A DNA stretch of 64,000 bases from Coleofasciculaceae cyanobacterium. Lineage in GTDB: Bacteria > Cyanobacteriota > Cyanobacteriia > Cyanobacteriales > Xenococcaceae. Each line of letters starts with the position of its first letter. Position 1 is the stretch's first letter. Below the pieces are notes generated by a model. That model saw only the letters and a list, made by a program, of their open reading frames with translations, did no database searches and had not been told where the DNA came from. The position numbers and the translations under genes were made by a program. The stretch spans positions 62,001 through 126,000 of the forward strand of contig DATNPK010000028.1 in the NCBI GenBank assembly GCA_036703275.1. Direction: 5' to 3'. This document shows, piece by piece, positions 36,042 to 44,924 of the stretch.

Positions 36042-37747
36042 CGTCTAATGGTCAATTGTTTTGCTTCTTGTTCTATTTGTTTGAATTGATCTACTAAAGG
36101 CAAAACCTTTTCTTCTTCAGCTTCAACATAATTGTAAATGTTAACAAAATTGCGCTCAATTTCTTCGTAGATAATATCTAATTTGGAATTCAATTTAGCC
36201 GATAGTTCATTTTTAAACCGAGCTTTTTCATTGTCTAGTTTTTCTTCAAACTGTTTGATAATCTTGCGTTTTTTTAGCACTAACGTTCCCCCAGCAAACA
36301 ACAAACCAACTCCTGCAAAGGCAGTGCCGATAATATCTAATAATACAATTTCAGTAAGGGCTGCGATCGCCGTACCTGCAACGGTAGCTGCACCACCACC
36401 AAGAAACCTGGGCGCAACACTGGCATTAACTGATTCAATAGAATGAAGGAAAGTTTTGTCGTCTAGCAAAGTTGCAACTTTTTGCTGTACATCTTCGACT
36501 ATTTCCTGGCGACTTTCAATGGTATTAACGGTAATTACATTAGTACTAATTTGATTGACTTTAATATCATGCAAGTCCTCTACCAAGCTTTGTAACAACT
36601 CTCTAATTCCCCCAACAAAGTGCTTAATGCCATCCTGAGATATCTCACCTAAAGAAACCTTTAACTCATTCTCACAGCTGTGCTTTAATTCATCCATCCA
36701 GGTTGGGGCAGATTTTTTGGTGCGAAATAGCACCGCAAACGAACCTTTAACTAAGGTAAATAAAGATAATTGTTCGCGAAAGTCTTCTTTTACCCTTGCG
36801 GTAATTGTGTCGTATTTAAATAGTAATCTATTAATCAAAGATTCTAGTTCAAAACCTGACTGTCTTTTGTTTTGTAGTAATTTACTCTTAATTTTGCTCA
36901 CTATTGTTCGATCTTTGATTAACTGCTGTTGGACGGATAGCAAGTCTTTTCTGAGTAAATCGATAATTTGTTCGCTGGTTTTGGCTACACCCTGAAGCTT
37001 TAATTTTTTAGTACTGCCATCTTTGAGGGTTTGCTGAATATAGTTTCTTACTTCTTTAAAGCCACTAATATCCTGTTCACCATTGACTTCCCACTCCACA
37101 GAGGTAGCAAACACCACGGGGGACTGAATACCCTTTTGCACAGCTAATTCTGCCAGCTTTTCCTTGTTTTTGGCTAGTTCTTCGGGTTTAGCTAGATCCG
37201 CCTGTTGCAGTACAAAGACGACTTTCTTGCGCCACTCACTATTGACGTAATCCAATAATTCCCAAGCACTACGAGTATAGGGATTTTTGGCAAAGAAAAC
37301 AAAAAAGATCAGATCGCTATTAGGAATAAACTCTTTGGTAATCTCCTGATGATTTTCTACTATAGTATTTGTTCCAGGAGTATCCACCACAGACAGCGTT
37401 TTCAAGATCTCATTGGGCAAACCAATCTTCCGCAAATATTGGCTAACGGGTTGTTCAAATATCTCTTGGCTATAAATAATCTGCTGGATTATGTCAGTAC
37501 AAGGATCGGCTGCGGTTTTACAAATATCTGCCTGCAATAAAGCATTAATAAAGCTACTTTTGCCCGCTTTAACTTCTCCTACTACCACGAACAAAAATGG
37601 CTCGTTAATATTTGTCCGTAAGTTACGTATAGTTACCTGAAGCTGTCGATTATTAATTTCTGTAGCAAATACTTGTAGCTTGCTTAATAAGTTGTCTAAG
37701 CTCGACTGATATTGAACCAATGCCCGATCGACAATAAGTTTATCCAT
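36038..37747 (-). CDS. Bacterial dynamin-like GTPase
   Basis: A large membrane-remodelling GTPase (569 residues from the ATG at 37747; a longer frame to 37810 is less likely). The G domain has P-loop GEVKAGKSSFINALL, the switch DTPGTN (VVDTPGTNTIVENHQE) and the base motif LQQADL. The long helical stalk follows, and near the C-terminus two adjacent hydrophobic segments (TVAGTAIAALTEIVLLDIIG and TAFAGVGLLFAGGTLVL) act as a membrane anchor or paddle before a basic KKRKIIKQFEEK. Such proteins tubulate or fuse membranes; a thylakoid role is possible but unproven here. Confidence 0.85.
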   Translation of the reverse strand: MDKLIVDRALVQYQSSLDNLLSKLQVFATEINNRQLQVTIRNLRTNINEPFLFVVVGEVKAGKSSFINALLQADICKTAADPCTDIIQQIIYSQEIFEQPVSQYLRKIGLPNEILKTLSVVDTPGTNTIVENHQEITKEFIPNSDLIFFVFFAKNPYTRSAWELLDYVNSEWRKKVVFVLQQADLAKPEELAKNKEKLAELAVQKGIQSPVVFATSVEWEVNGEQDISGFKEVRNYIQQTLKDGSTKKLKLQGVAKTSEQIIDLLRKDLLSVQQQLIKDRTIVSKIKSKLLQNKRQSGFELESLINRLLFKYDTITARVKEDFREQLSLFTLVKGSFAVLFRTKKSAPTWMDELKHSCENELKVSLGEISQDGIKHFVGGIRELLQSLVEDLHDIKVNQISTNVITVNTIESRQEIVEDVQQKVATLLDDKTFLHSIESVNASVAPRFLGGGAATVAGTAIAALTEIVLLDIIGTAFAGVGLLFAGGTLVLKKRKIIKQFEEKLDNEKARFKNELSAKLNSKLDIIYEEIERNFVNIYNYVEAEEEKVLPLVDQFKQIEQEAKQLTIRR

Positions 37748-37956
37748 AATATAAATATAAAAGTCTTGAGTAGGAGCGAGATAATAAGTCCTAAAAGATA
37801 AGCGGAGCAAATAATAAATAAAAAGCCTTAAGTAGCAAGATCGAGATAACTAAGTAAAAAAGTTAAAACGGTAGCATTTTCAGCTCAACATAATAATAAA
37901 ATAATTAGCTATGCCACAATTACCTATACCTAAAAGAGTAATATTAACTAATAATA

Positions 37957-39009
37957 ATGAGTCCTACTAAAGCGGTATTGTGTGGATATTACGGCATGGG
38001 TAATGCAGGAGACGAAGCGTTACTACTCTCTCTACTACAAATGCTGCCTGAATCTGTCGTGCCAATTGTTTTATCTGGCGATCCTCAAACGACTAAAAGA
38101 CAGTATGGAGTTGCTAGCTGTCATCGCAAATCCAGCCTGGCTATTCTTAAAGCTTTACAACAGTCTGATGTTTTCATTTGGGGTGGTGGTAGTTTAATGC
38201 AGGATTCTACTAGTTTAGCCAGTCCAGTTTACTACGCTGGCTTGATGGCTTTGGCACAGCAAAGAGGCTTAAAAACGATCGCCTGGGCTCAAGGAATTGG
38301 CCCTTTAAACAAGTCCTTTACTCGTTGGTTAACCAAACAGGTATTACTAGGCTGCGATGCTGTCAGCGTTAGGGATACCGCCTCAGCTGAGCTATTGACT
38401 AGTTGGCAAATCGAACCCCTAATAGCTCCCGATCCTGTCTGGGCATTAGAGAGCGAAACCCCTTTAGAATTTCCCGATACCGACAAGCCAATTGTAGCAG
38501 TAGTTTTGCGCTCGCATCCTTTACTAACAGCAGCTCGTTTAACAACTTTAGTTCAAGCTATCCAAGACTTTCAGGCACAAACTAATACCTTTATTCTACT
38601 AATTCCCTTTCAACCTGCTCAAGATAATGCGATCGCTGAACAAATTGCAGTTCAGCTAGAACAAGACTTTACCATCATGTCAATGACCAATCCCAAGCAA
38701 TTAAAAGGATTGTTTAAAAATGTCAAAATGGCGATCGGCATGCGTTTACATAGCTTAATTATGGCAGCAGCAGCAGAATGTAGCTGTTTTGTTTTAAGTT
38801 ACGATCCCAAGGTTACTCAGCTCATGTCCGAACTTAACCTACCTGGATATGAATTAGCAAATCTCCCACAAGAGCCGCAAATAATTAGCAGTGCTTGGCT
38901 GAAACAGTATTACCAGGGACAAGCTATGCAGCAAATTTCAATTCAGTCATTGATAGATCGAGCTTTAATTCATCAACATCTATTGAAAAAAGTGATGATT
39001 AATAGTTGA
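37957..39009 (+). CDS. csaB: Polysaccharide pyruvyl transferase CsaB
   Basis: Adds ketal pyruvate to a cell-wall or surface polysaccharide, which serves as the anchor for SLH-domain proteins. This is relevant because an SLH-type porin is encoded later in the window. The 350 residues show the family start CGYYGMGNAGDEALLLSLLQ, the VFIWGGGSLMQDSTS motif and the late IGMRLHSLIMAAAA. Length is normal. The following gene encodes an uncharacterised coiled-coil protein 230 bp away. Confidence 0.9.
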   Translation: MSPTKAVLCGYYGMGNAGDEALLLSLLQMLPESVVPIVLSGDPQTTKRQYGVASCHRKSSLAILKALQQSDVFIWGGGSLMQDSTSLASPVYYAGLMALAQQRGLKTIAWAQGIGPLNKSFTRWLTKQVLLGCDAVSVRDTASAELLTSWQIEPLIAPDPVWALESETPLEFPDTDKPIVAVVLRSHPLLTAARLTTLVQAIQDFQAQTNTFILLIPFQPAQDNAIAEQIAVQLEQDFTIMSMTNPKQLKGLFKNVKMAIGMRLHSLIMAAAAECSCFVLSYDPKVTQLMSELNLPGYELANLPQEPQIISSAWLKQYYQGQAMQQISIQSLIDRALIHQHLLKKVMINS

Positions 39010-39241
39010 TAAACCTTGGCATTTTTTGACGTAACGTATAAGCTATATTTAGCTAAATCTAAAGTCAAGTAACAAGATAAAATTATTACCTCAATTTATA
39101 TTTATACTAAACTCAAATCCAGCATCGTAATACGTAATAATTGTCACTCATAACAATTATTACATAGCCATTACGGGTAATTACGGATATGCTTTAGATT
39201 TTGACATCGCTATATTGTGAATAACTAAATAGACAAATATT

Positions 39242-40231
39242 ATGAGCGAAGCCAACAATAATGCTACTTCTTATAACTCCGAATCTATTCTGACCAATCA
39301 AAGCGATCGCGTCGAACAAGACGAAGTAGCAGAAAACGTTAGCGAACCTGAGGCGAAAAATAATCAGTTGTTATCTGAGCAAATTTCTGATTCGGCAGCA
39401 TCTCAAGCAAAAAACAATGCCAATACAGCAAATACCGAAGATTTGGTTCAAAAAATGAACTGGCAAAGAGTTGCTCATAAACTGCGAGAATATAATCGTA
39501 AGCTGCTCAAAAAAGTATTTCGCCTCGAACAAGAACTGGCTGAGATCAATAATAAGTTTAATAAGTATGTTGAGAAGTCCCAAAGCAGCGATCTTTTGCT
39601 AGCTCATCAAGCAGAAGAAATTCAAAATTATCAAGAACAAATTGCTCTGCTCTCTCAACAATTTAATAGTTCTCAACAGCAAATTGATGGACAAGAAACA
39701 ATAATCAAGCAACTGTCTGAGCAACATGAATTATCTCAAAAACAAACGGCTCAGCTAGAAAGAGAGTGTACTTTATTACAGGAAAAATATAATGACAAGG
39801 CTTTTGAATTAGTTGCTAAAGAACAAGAAAGTCAAGAATTACAGATTCAACTAAGTCAGCACCAGCGCCATGCCCTACAGCGTGAAGCTGAATTAAAACG
39901 TTATCAAGAAAAAGCCCAAGCATCTCGCCAAGCAAAAGCTACTAGTCGTAACCAAAATTATCCCCACAATCGATATATCCAGCCTTGGTCGATTTCGACT
40001 ATTCCCGAGCCAAAAATTGCCTTGCCAAAGACCAAAGCTCAAACTATACCAGTTAAACAAACCAAAACCAAAACAGCCGAAACTGTTAAAACAGCAGCAG
40101 AAATAGCTACTTGGTCAGCATCAACAGCTCAAGTAAATACCGAGCAACCAGAAATAGCTAAGTCTTCTCAAGCTAAAAAGCCACAATCTTTAGCAGCCGT
40201 AGATTTACCAACATTTCCTCGTCCTAAATAA
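39242..40231 (+). CDS. Coiled-coil protein of unknown function
   Basis: A 329-residue protein with no recognised enzymatic domain. Residues 1-60 are Asn/Ser/Gln-rich and acidic. Residues 65-225 form a long heptad coiled coil (VFRLEQELAEINNKFNKYVE, LAHQAEEIQNYQEQIALLSQ, ECTLLQEKYNDKAFEL). The tail is Lys/Thr/Pro-rich (PVKQTKTKTAETVKTAAE) and ends at FPRPK. No signal peptide or membrane segment. It may be a scaffolding or cell-envelope protein; I cannot say more. Confidence 0.75.
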   Translation: MSEANNNATSYNSESILTNQSDRVEQDEVAENVSEPEAKNNQLLSEQISDSAASQAKNNANTANTEDLVQKMNWQRVAHKLREYNRKLLKKVFRLEQELAEINNKFNKYVEKSQSSDLLLAHQAEEIQNYQEQIALLSQQFNSSQQQIDGQETIIKQLSEQHELSQKQTAQLERECTLLQEKYNDKAFELVAKEQESQELQIQLSQHQRHALQREAELKRYQEKAQASRQAKATSRNQNYPHNRYIQPWSISTIPEPKIALPKTKAQTIPVKQTKTKTAETVKTAAEIATWSASTAQVNTEQPEIAKSSQAKKPQSLAAVDLPTFPRPK

Positions 40232-40299
40232 TTTCGTGTACTCACTTAACTTAAAGATTTAAGTTGCAAATTTTTCAATACAGTTTGGTATAAATTAAT

Positions 40300-40342
40300 G
40301 TTACATTTTATACTAATCTTCCCTCACGTAATCAGCTATGTT
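40300..40342 (+). promoter_or_regulatory. Candidate NtcA-activated promoter
   Basis: GTTACATTTTATAC at 40300-40313 fits the NtcA site as GTT-N8-TAC (consensus GTA-N8-TAC). A -10 box of the form TAN3T, TATGTT, lies at 40337-40342, 23 bases after the site, the spacing used by class II NtcA promoters. The ntcB-like gene begins about 50 bases further on. Confidence 0.55.
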
Positions 40343-40394
40343 CAACAAATAGTAAGTTGGAGACAATGTGTAACTGCTTACGCTGAGAGAAAGT

Positions 40395-41360
40395 ATGCGA
40401 ATTGAGCAATTACAAGCCTTTATAGCAATTACAGAAACGGGAAATTTCGGACAAGCAGCCAAAAAATGTGGCGTAACTCAGTCAACTATAAGTCGTCAGA
40501 TCCAGTCTTTAGAACAAGACTTAGGATTACAGCTGTTTCACCGTAGTAACCAAGCAAAGCTGACTCTTGGTGGAGAAAAGCTTTTACCCCGCGCTCAAAA
40601 AATTTGCCAAGAATGGCATAGAGCCAGTCAAGAATGTAGCGATCTAATTGCTGGGAAACAGCCAGAGCTTTGCATCGCTGCAATACATTCAGTTTGCGCC
40701 CACTATTTGCCACCAATTCTGCAACAATTTTGTTCGGATTATCCTCAAGTTCAGTTAAGAGTTACGGCATTAGGTAGCGATCGCGCTCTAAAAGTCTTAC
40801 GAGATGGTCTAATTGATGTGGCGATCGTGATGAATAATCGCTTTTTAACAACATCAGCCGAAATAGAATTAGCAGTACTATATGAAGAGCAGATAGATGT
40901 TTTAATGGCTGCCAATCATCCTCTAAGCAAGCTCAAAAAAGTTCCGCTTTTAGAGTTGGTCAAGTATCCTCAAATAGTTTTTAAGGATGGCTATGGTATG
41001 CAAAGACTAGTACAGGAATGGTTTAATCATCAGAATGTCCAAATCAAAACGGCAATGGAATTAAACACTCTTGATGCTTTTCGGGGCGTAATTCGACAGG
41101 GAGAAATGGTAGCTCTGTTACCTCATAAAGCCCTGATTGACTCCTACAATGACCCTACTTTAGCTATCCGCCCGATTTCTCAATCTCATCGAGCCACGGA
41201 AAATACTAAGCAGGAAGGCTTAGACGGTGTTCTAACGCGCCAGGTGGTTATGGTGACAACGCGCGATCGCCTAATGATTCCTCCTATCGCTCATTTTTAC
41301 CAGTTGGTCAAAGATATGGGCAAAACTTCAGAAGCATTAACTTCACAGTTAGTTAGCTGA
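40395..41360 (+). CDS. ntcB: LysR-family regulator, NtcB-like
   Basis: A 321-residue LysR regulator. The winged-helix DNA-binding domain is residues 1-60 (MRIEQLQAFIAITETGNFGQ, CGVTQSTISRQIQSLEQDLG). The effector domain contains LPPILQQFCSDYPQVQLRVT, ALGSDRALKVLRDGLIDVAI and IVFKDGYGMQRLVQ. These segments resemble cyanobacterial NtcB, which activates nitrate-assimilation genes together with NtcA. A likely NtcA promoter just upstream agrees. No nir or nar genes are nearby, so the assignment rests on similarity and on the promoter. Confidence 0.65.
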   Translation: MRIEQLQAFIAITETGNFGQAAKKCGVTQSTISRQIQSLEQDLGLQLFHRSNQAKLTLGGEKLLPRAQKICQEWHRASQECSDLIAGKQPELCIAAIHSVCAHYLPPILQQFCSDYPQVQLRVTALGSDRALKVLRDGLIDVAIVMNNRFLTTSAEIELAVLYEEQIDVLMAANHPLSKLKKVPLLELVKYPQIVFKDGYGMQRLVQEWFNHQNVQIKTAMELNTLDAFRGVIRQGEMVALLPHKALIDSYNDPTLAIRPISQSHRATENTKQEGLDGVLTRQVVMVTTRDRLMIPPIAHFYQLVKDMGKTSEALTSQLVS

Positions 41361-41444
41361 TAGTATACTTTGATACAAATTAACCAACTAATAACTGATA
41401 ACTAAAAAAGATGCGCCTAAATCAAAGACAAAATTGGTAGAACT

Positions 41445-42512
41445 ATGAGCCAAGAGTTTCGAGAATTGCTAAAAAGAGTTGGTAGCGGGACTCACACCAG
41501 CAAAAATTTAACCCGATCGCAAGCAGCAACTGCTACTAGGATGATGTTGCTACAGGAAGCCACTCCTGCTCAAATTGGCGCATTTATGATCGCTCATCGC
41601 ATCAAACGTCCTACTTCAGAAGAGTTGGCGGGAATTCTCGATGCCTTCGACCAATTGGGTAGTAAACTCGAAGCTGCTTCTCACCACAACCATCAGCCAG
41701 TGGTGCTAGGGAATCCCTATGACGGGCGATCGCGCACTGTACCAGTTACAATTATTACCGCTCTAATTTTAGCTAGTGCAGATATACCTGTAGTGCTGCA
41801 TGGTGGCGATTGTATGCCGACTAAATATGGCATTCCTCTGGTAGAAATTTGGCAGCAGTTAGGAGTAGACTTTGCTAGGTTTAATTTGGCTCAAGCTCAA
41901 AGCATATATAACCAGAGCAACATTGGTTTTATCTATCTACCCCAGCATTTTCCTGCTGCCAATGATTTTGTTACCTTTCGCGAGCAAATTGGCAAACGTC
42001 CTCCTTTTGCTACCGCCGAGTTGGTCTGGTGTCCCGTGTTAGGAGAGGCTCATTTAGTCGCGGGGTTTGTTCATCCGCCAACAGAAGAGCGTTTTCGAGT
42101 AACCTTCCAAATTCGCGCCGCAAAAAACTTTACCTTAATAAAAGGCTTAGAAGGTAGTTGCGATCTTGCCCGCAGTCGAACAGGAATTATCGCTTTAAGT
42201 AAGTCAGAAGGCAGTTTTGAACGTCTTTTACTCGACCCTGCCGACTATAGTTTAAATGGTTCGGATCTTGCTTTTGAATCAAATGCTCAGGCGATCGCAC
42301 TAATGCAAGAAGTTATTCAAGGCGACAATAGCCAACTATTCCCCGCTGCTATTTTAAACGGTGGTTTTTACCTTTGGCGTTTTGGTTTGGCAAAAACTCT
42401 AGAATCTGGCTTTACTTTAGCAGAAGAAATTTTAACTACAGGACAAGTCGCCGATAAACTAACTCAATTAAAAACTTTGGTTGAGGGTCAAAAGTCAAGA
42501 GTCAGGAGTTAA
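41445..42512 (+). CDS. Anthranilate phosphoribosyltransferase-family protein (TrpD2/YbiB type)
   Basis: A 355-residue glycosyltransferase-family-3-like protein. It has the N-terminal helical domain (LTRSQAATATRMMLLQEATP) and the catalytic-domain loop LHGGDCMPTKYGIPLVEIWQ. The true TrpD glycine-rich GTGGD motif is altered to LHGGD, which points to the TrpD2 or YbiB-like group, whose members bind nucleic acid more than they catalyse. Function here is unknown. It lies 84 bp after the NtcB-like gene and 15 bp before the next gene. Confidence 0.75.
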   Translation: MSQEFRELLKRVGSGTHTSKNLTRSQAATATRMMLLQEATPAQIGAFMIAHRIKRPTSEELAGILDAFDQLGSKLEAASHHNHQPVVLGNPYDGRSRTVPVTIITALILASADIPVVLHGGDCMPTKYGIPLVEIWQQLGVDFARFNLAQAQSIYNQSNIGFIYLPQHFPAANDFVTFREQIGKRPPFATAELVWCPVLGEAHLVAGFVHPPTEERFRVTFQIRAAKNFTLIKGLEGSCDLARSRTGIIALSKSEGSFERLLLDPADYSLNGSDLAFESNAQAIALMQEVIQGDNSQLFPAAILNGGFYLWRFGLAKTLESGFTLAEEILTTGQVADKLTQLKTLVEGQKSRVRS

Positions 42513-42527
42513 AAATTTAATTAAAAT

Positions 42528-43058
42528 ATGCGATCGCTACCAAACCTTAAAACCTACACGACGAAATCAGCCCAACAAGTTCAAATCTGCATCGCTCCTC
42601 CCCACCAATTCGTTTTGAACCGACGGCAGCAGCTCTTACCAGGCTGGAATGTTGTGATTAGCTATCTAATTTTAATCTTACAGCAGTCGTCAATTTCCCT
42701 CCAAGAATCTAGTCCTGAAGTAGTATTAGAGAAAGATAATCTCAGAGCAAAATTTATGCTTTTTGGCCGTAGTTTAATTTTTGCACTACAGGCTCAAAAA
42801 TATCAAAGCGATCTTTTCGATCCTCGCACTGGCTATCCTCTTTTCGCTCGTCCAGGCATAACTTTTGATGATAATGCGGTAGTCAAAGCCATCTTAAAAT
42901 ATCCTGTCATCAGCCATCGACAATGCTCATTGCTGATCCATCCAGTTTGGGGCAACAAAGTTTATCCATCTACGATAGTTACCTCTGCACCTGCAAATAT
43001 TCTTAATTCTTGCCTTCAGCAGGCAATTGCTAATCAAAATTGGCAACTCAAAAATTGA
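42528..43058 (+). CDS. MMADHC-like protein (methylmalonic aciduria/homocystinuria type D family)
   Basis: A 176-residue protein that resembles the C-terminal part of eukaryotic MMADHC, which works in cobalamin processing with MMACHC. The matching segments are LFDPRTGYPLFARPGITFDD, AILKYPVISHRQCSLLIHPV and WGNKVYPSTIVTSAPANIL. The human protein has an N-terminal targeting region that is absent here. The role in cyanobacteria is unproven. The ATG follows the upstream gene by 15 bp, so it is probably co-transcribed with it and with the ntcB-like gene. Confidence 0.55.
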   Translation: MRSLPNLKTYTTKSAQQVQICIAPPHQFVLNRRQQLLPGWNVVISYLILILQQSSISLQESSPEVVLEKDNLRAKFMLFGRSLIFALQAQKYQSDLFDPRTGYPLFARPGITFDDNAVVKAILKYPVISHRQCSLLIHPVWGNKVYPSTIVTSAPANILNSCLQQAIANQNWQLKN

Positions 43059-43261
43059 TAATCTGTAAGTTATGTAAAAAATTATTGCATTAGTTGAGAC
43101 ATTCTTTTTTAAAGCATAAAGTGTTAGGATTCATATTGAGATAAAAATCGGCAATCCAGTTTGTATTCAGTATTGATAGGTTTTTCCGTAAGTATTGATT
43201 TGGTTCTTTGACGAAATTTAAACTCTCTACATCTAATTTGCATTCAGGAGACATTCAGTTC

Positions 43262-43552
43262 ATGTCAATTTACGTAGGTAATCTCAACTATGAGGTTAGC
43301 CAAGAAGATCTAAGCGAAGTATTTGCAGAATACGGCAAAGTAAAGCGAGTTCACCTTCCTACAGATCGCGAAACAGGTCGTAAACGTGGTTTTGGTTTCG
43401 TGGAAATGGAAACTGAAGCCGAAGAAGATAAAGCCATTGAAACTCTAGATGGAGCAGAATGGATGGGTCGCGAGATCAAAGTAAATAAAGCAAGACCCCG
43501 CGAAAATAACAGTTCCTTTGGTGATGGCGGTGGTCGTCGCGATCGCTTCTAA
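43262..43552 (+). CDS. RRM-type RNA-binding protein (cyanobacterial Rbp)
   Basis: A 96-residue glycine-tailed RNA-binding protein of the kind induced by cold in cyanobacteria. The single RRM has RNP2 IYVGNLNY at residues 3-10 and RNP1 RGFGFVEM near 43. It ends in a short Gly/Arg tail (GDGGGRRDRF). I start it at the ATG at 43262, because AGGAG lies 12 bases before it and the RRM begins directly; the ATG-like opening at 43208 adds an unsupported 18 residues. The 5' leader of 200 bp has no other gene. Confidence 0.93.
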   Translation: MSIYVGNLNYEVSQEDLSEVFAEYGKVKRVHLPTDRETGRKRGFGFVEMETEAEEDKAIETLDGAEWMGREIKVNKARPRENNSSFGDGGGRRDRF

Positions 43553-43653
43553 ACTCCAAAGTTAAATCGAAATTGCGCTTCTGGATAGCAACTAGATTAT
43601 GATACTAGAAACTCCCAGGAGCGTTTTACTGTGTAATGAGGAATCATACCTAA

Positions 43654-43851
43654 ATGGCTAAACGTCGTAACGCGAAAAAAGAAAAAGCAGCTCGAAATAA
43701 AATAAACGCTCGTAAATTCCGTAAACAAACTAGCCGTTATGGGAATCGCGGCAGAAAAAACTATAACAGCAATAATACCGACAAAAAAGAAGAGTCAACA
43801 GAAATGGATGACTCTAGTAATTCTGCTCATTCTTCGATGAATAACAATTAA
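43654..43851 (+). CDS. Small basic protein, 65 residues
   Basis: A very basic N-terminal half (MAKRRNAKKEKAARNKINAR, KFRKQTSRYGNRGRKN) and an acidic, Ser/Asn-rich end (DDSSNSAHSSMNNN). TGAGGA precedes the ATG. It starts 101 bp after the RNA-binding protein gene and shares its terminator, so they are probably transcribed together. The composition suggests RNA or ribosome binding. In other cyanobacteria the gene after rbp is often rpsU (S21), but this sequence is not S21. Confidence 0.6.
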   Translation: MAKRRNAKKEKAARNKINARKFRKQTSRYGNRGRKNYNSNNTDKKEESTEMDDSSNSAHSSMNNN

Positions 43852-43880
43852 ATAACTAGAAGAGTCTACCTATATTCTTA

Positions 43881-43927
43881 GCTCTGCTGATGAAGTTAAA
43901 CAGCTTCTCAGTAGGGCGTTTTTTTTG
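43881..43927 (+). terminator. Intrinsic terminator after the small basic gene
   Basis: GCTCTGCTGATGAAG and CTTCTCAGTAGGGC form a stem with a few G-U or mismatched pairs, followed at 43919-43926 by eight T residues. It ends the rbp/basic-protein transcript. Confidence 0.75.
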
Positions 43928-43952
43928 CTTGGTTGATTTTAAGGTCTTAATT

Positions 43953-44882
43953 TTAAGTAACAGCGACCTCAGCAAGAAGTTTGAGGGGAGTGAGTTTTTT
44001 TAATAATTCTAAAGAAGCGCGGTCGCGCACGAATAATGACCCGGCAAAACCAAGAGAATTAATCGGAATATTCTCAAAAGACTCTTGCGATCGCGGTACG
44101 ATTAACATCCATTCTCTAGTAGCTAAAAAGTTATATGCGCCAGGCTGTTTTCGCTTATGCTCATCAAGCTTAAATCCTACCTGATTCAACAAAGCATAGT
44201 ATCGTTGCAGCATGATTTGAGCTGCTGCTTCGGCAGTATGGTTGGGCGGTATATTTAAGGATGCAATGCCGTGACGGAAGGGAAAGCTCTCGATTCTACC
44301 TAAAGAGTTTTGGAAAGTTGTATTGGCGATCGCTTCATCTACAGGAAGATGAACTACGTTGGGTAAAAAAGGCAGAGGAATCAACTGGAGATGCTTATGT
44401 GGTTGGGAAGCACCAGCGATTTTTCCCGCGTTAAAAAAAGCTAGTCCGTCTATTTCCTGCATACAAGTCCACAAAGCGGCAAAATCTTCTAAGTTTAATA
44501 AATCAGTTTGTGGTTCAAAAGCGCGAGTCACAATTAAAAGATGATTGTCCACCACATTAAATTTATTGAGCAAGCAAAGATGAGTTGGCGAAATATCTCC
44601 GACAAAGAGATCTGGCTCATAAGGTAAAAAGGGATTGATTGTAGTTCCTGTTTGCTTTTCTTGTTGACTCTGCTTTTTTCGGGCTTGTTCTTTACGAGTT
44701 AAATTAGATAGAGTCCGAACGACAAAAGAAATATTGTGCTGTTGAATTACGTGATATTCGGTTTCAATAGACTTAAGCGCACCACATTCGCGAGCGGTTT
44801 TAGTCCGCTGAGTAGTTTCTGACCACAGAGTACCAGGCTGCAATAAGGAATGGTTGCTCGGATTAGTTGCTGATTCTTCCAT
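43953..44882 (-). CDS. ATP adenylyltransferase (Ap4A phosphorylase)
   Basis: A HIT-superfamily enzyme that phosphorolyses diadenosine tetraphosphate to ADP and ATP. The 309 residues show KFNVVDNHLLIVTRAFEPQT (N-terminal domain) and the histidine-triad-like motif GASQPHKHLQLIPLP. The C-terminal ATP_transf_2 domain ends with REWMLIVPRSQESFENIPIN and SLGFAGSLFVRD. The length is normal. The stop is 26 bp past the terminator that ends the opposite operon. The next gene upstream, ribF, lies 43 bp away on the same strand. Confidence 0.9.
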   Translation of the reverse strand: MEESATNPSNHSLLQPGTLWSETTQRTKTARECGALKSIETEYHVIQQHNISFVVRTLSNLTRKEQARKKQSQQEKQTGTTINPFLPYEPDLFVGDISPTHLCLLNKFNVVDNHLLIVTRAFEPQTDLLNLEDFAALWTCMQEIDGLAFFNAGKIAGASQPHKHLQLIPLPFLPNVVHLPVDEAIANTTFQNSLGRIESFPFRHGIASLNIPPNHTAEAAAQIMLQRYYALLNQVGFKLDEHKRKQPGAYNFLATREWMLIVPRSQESFENIPINSLGFAGSLFVRDRASLELLKKLTPLKLLAEVAVT

Positions 44883-44924
44883 GTTTTGCCGTATCGATCG
44901 CTATTTATTCTCTCTCTTCAACTA

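Noticed and set aside
40369-40382. Second NtcA-like site near GTAACTGCTTAC
   Set aside because: The central spacing is six bases instead of eight.
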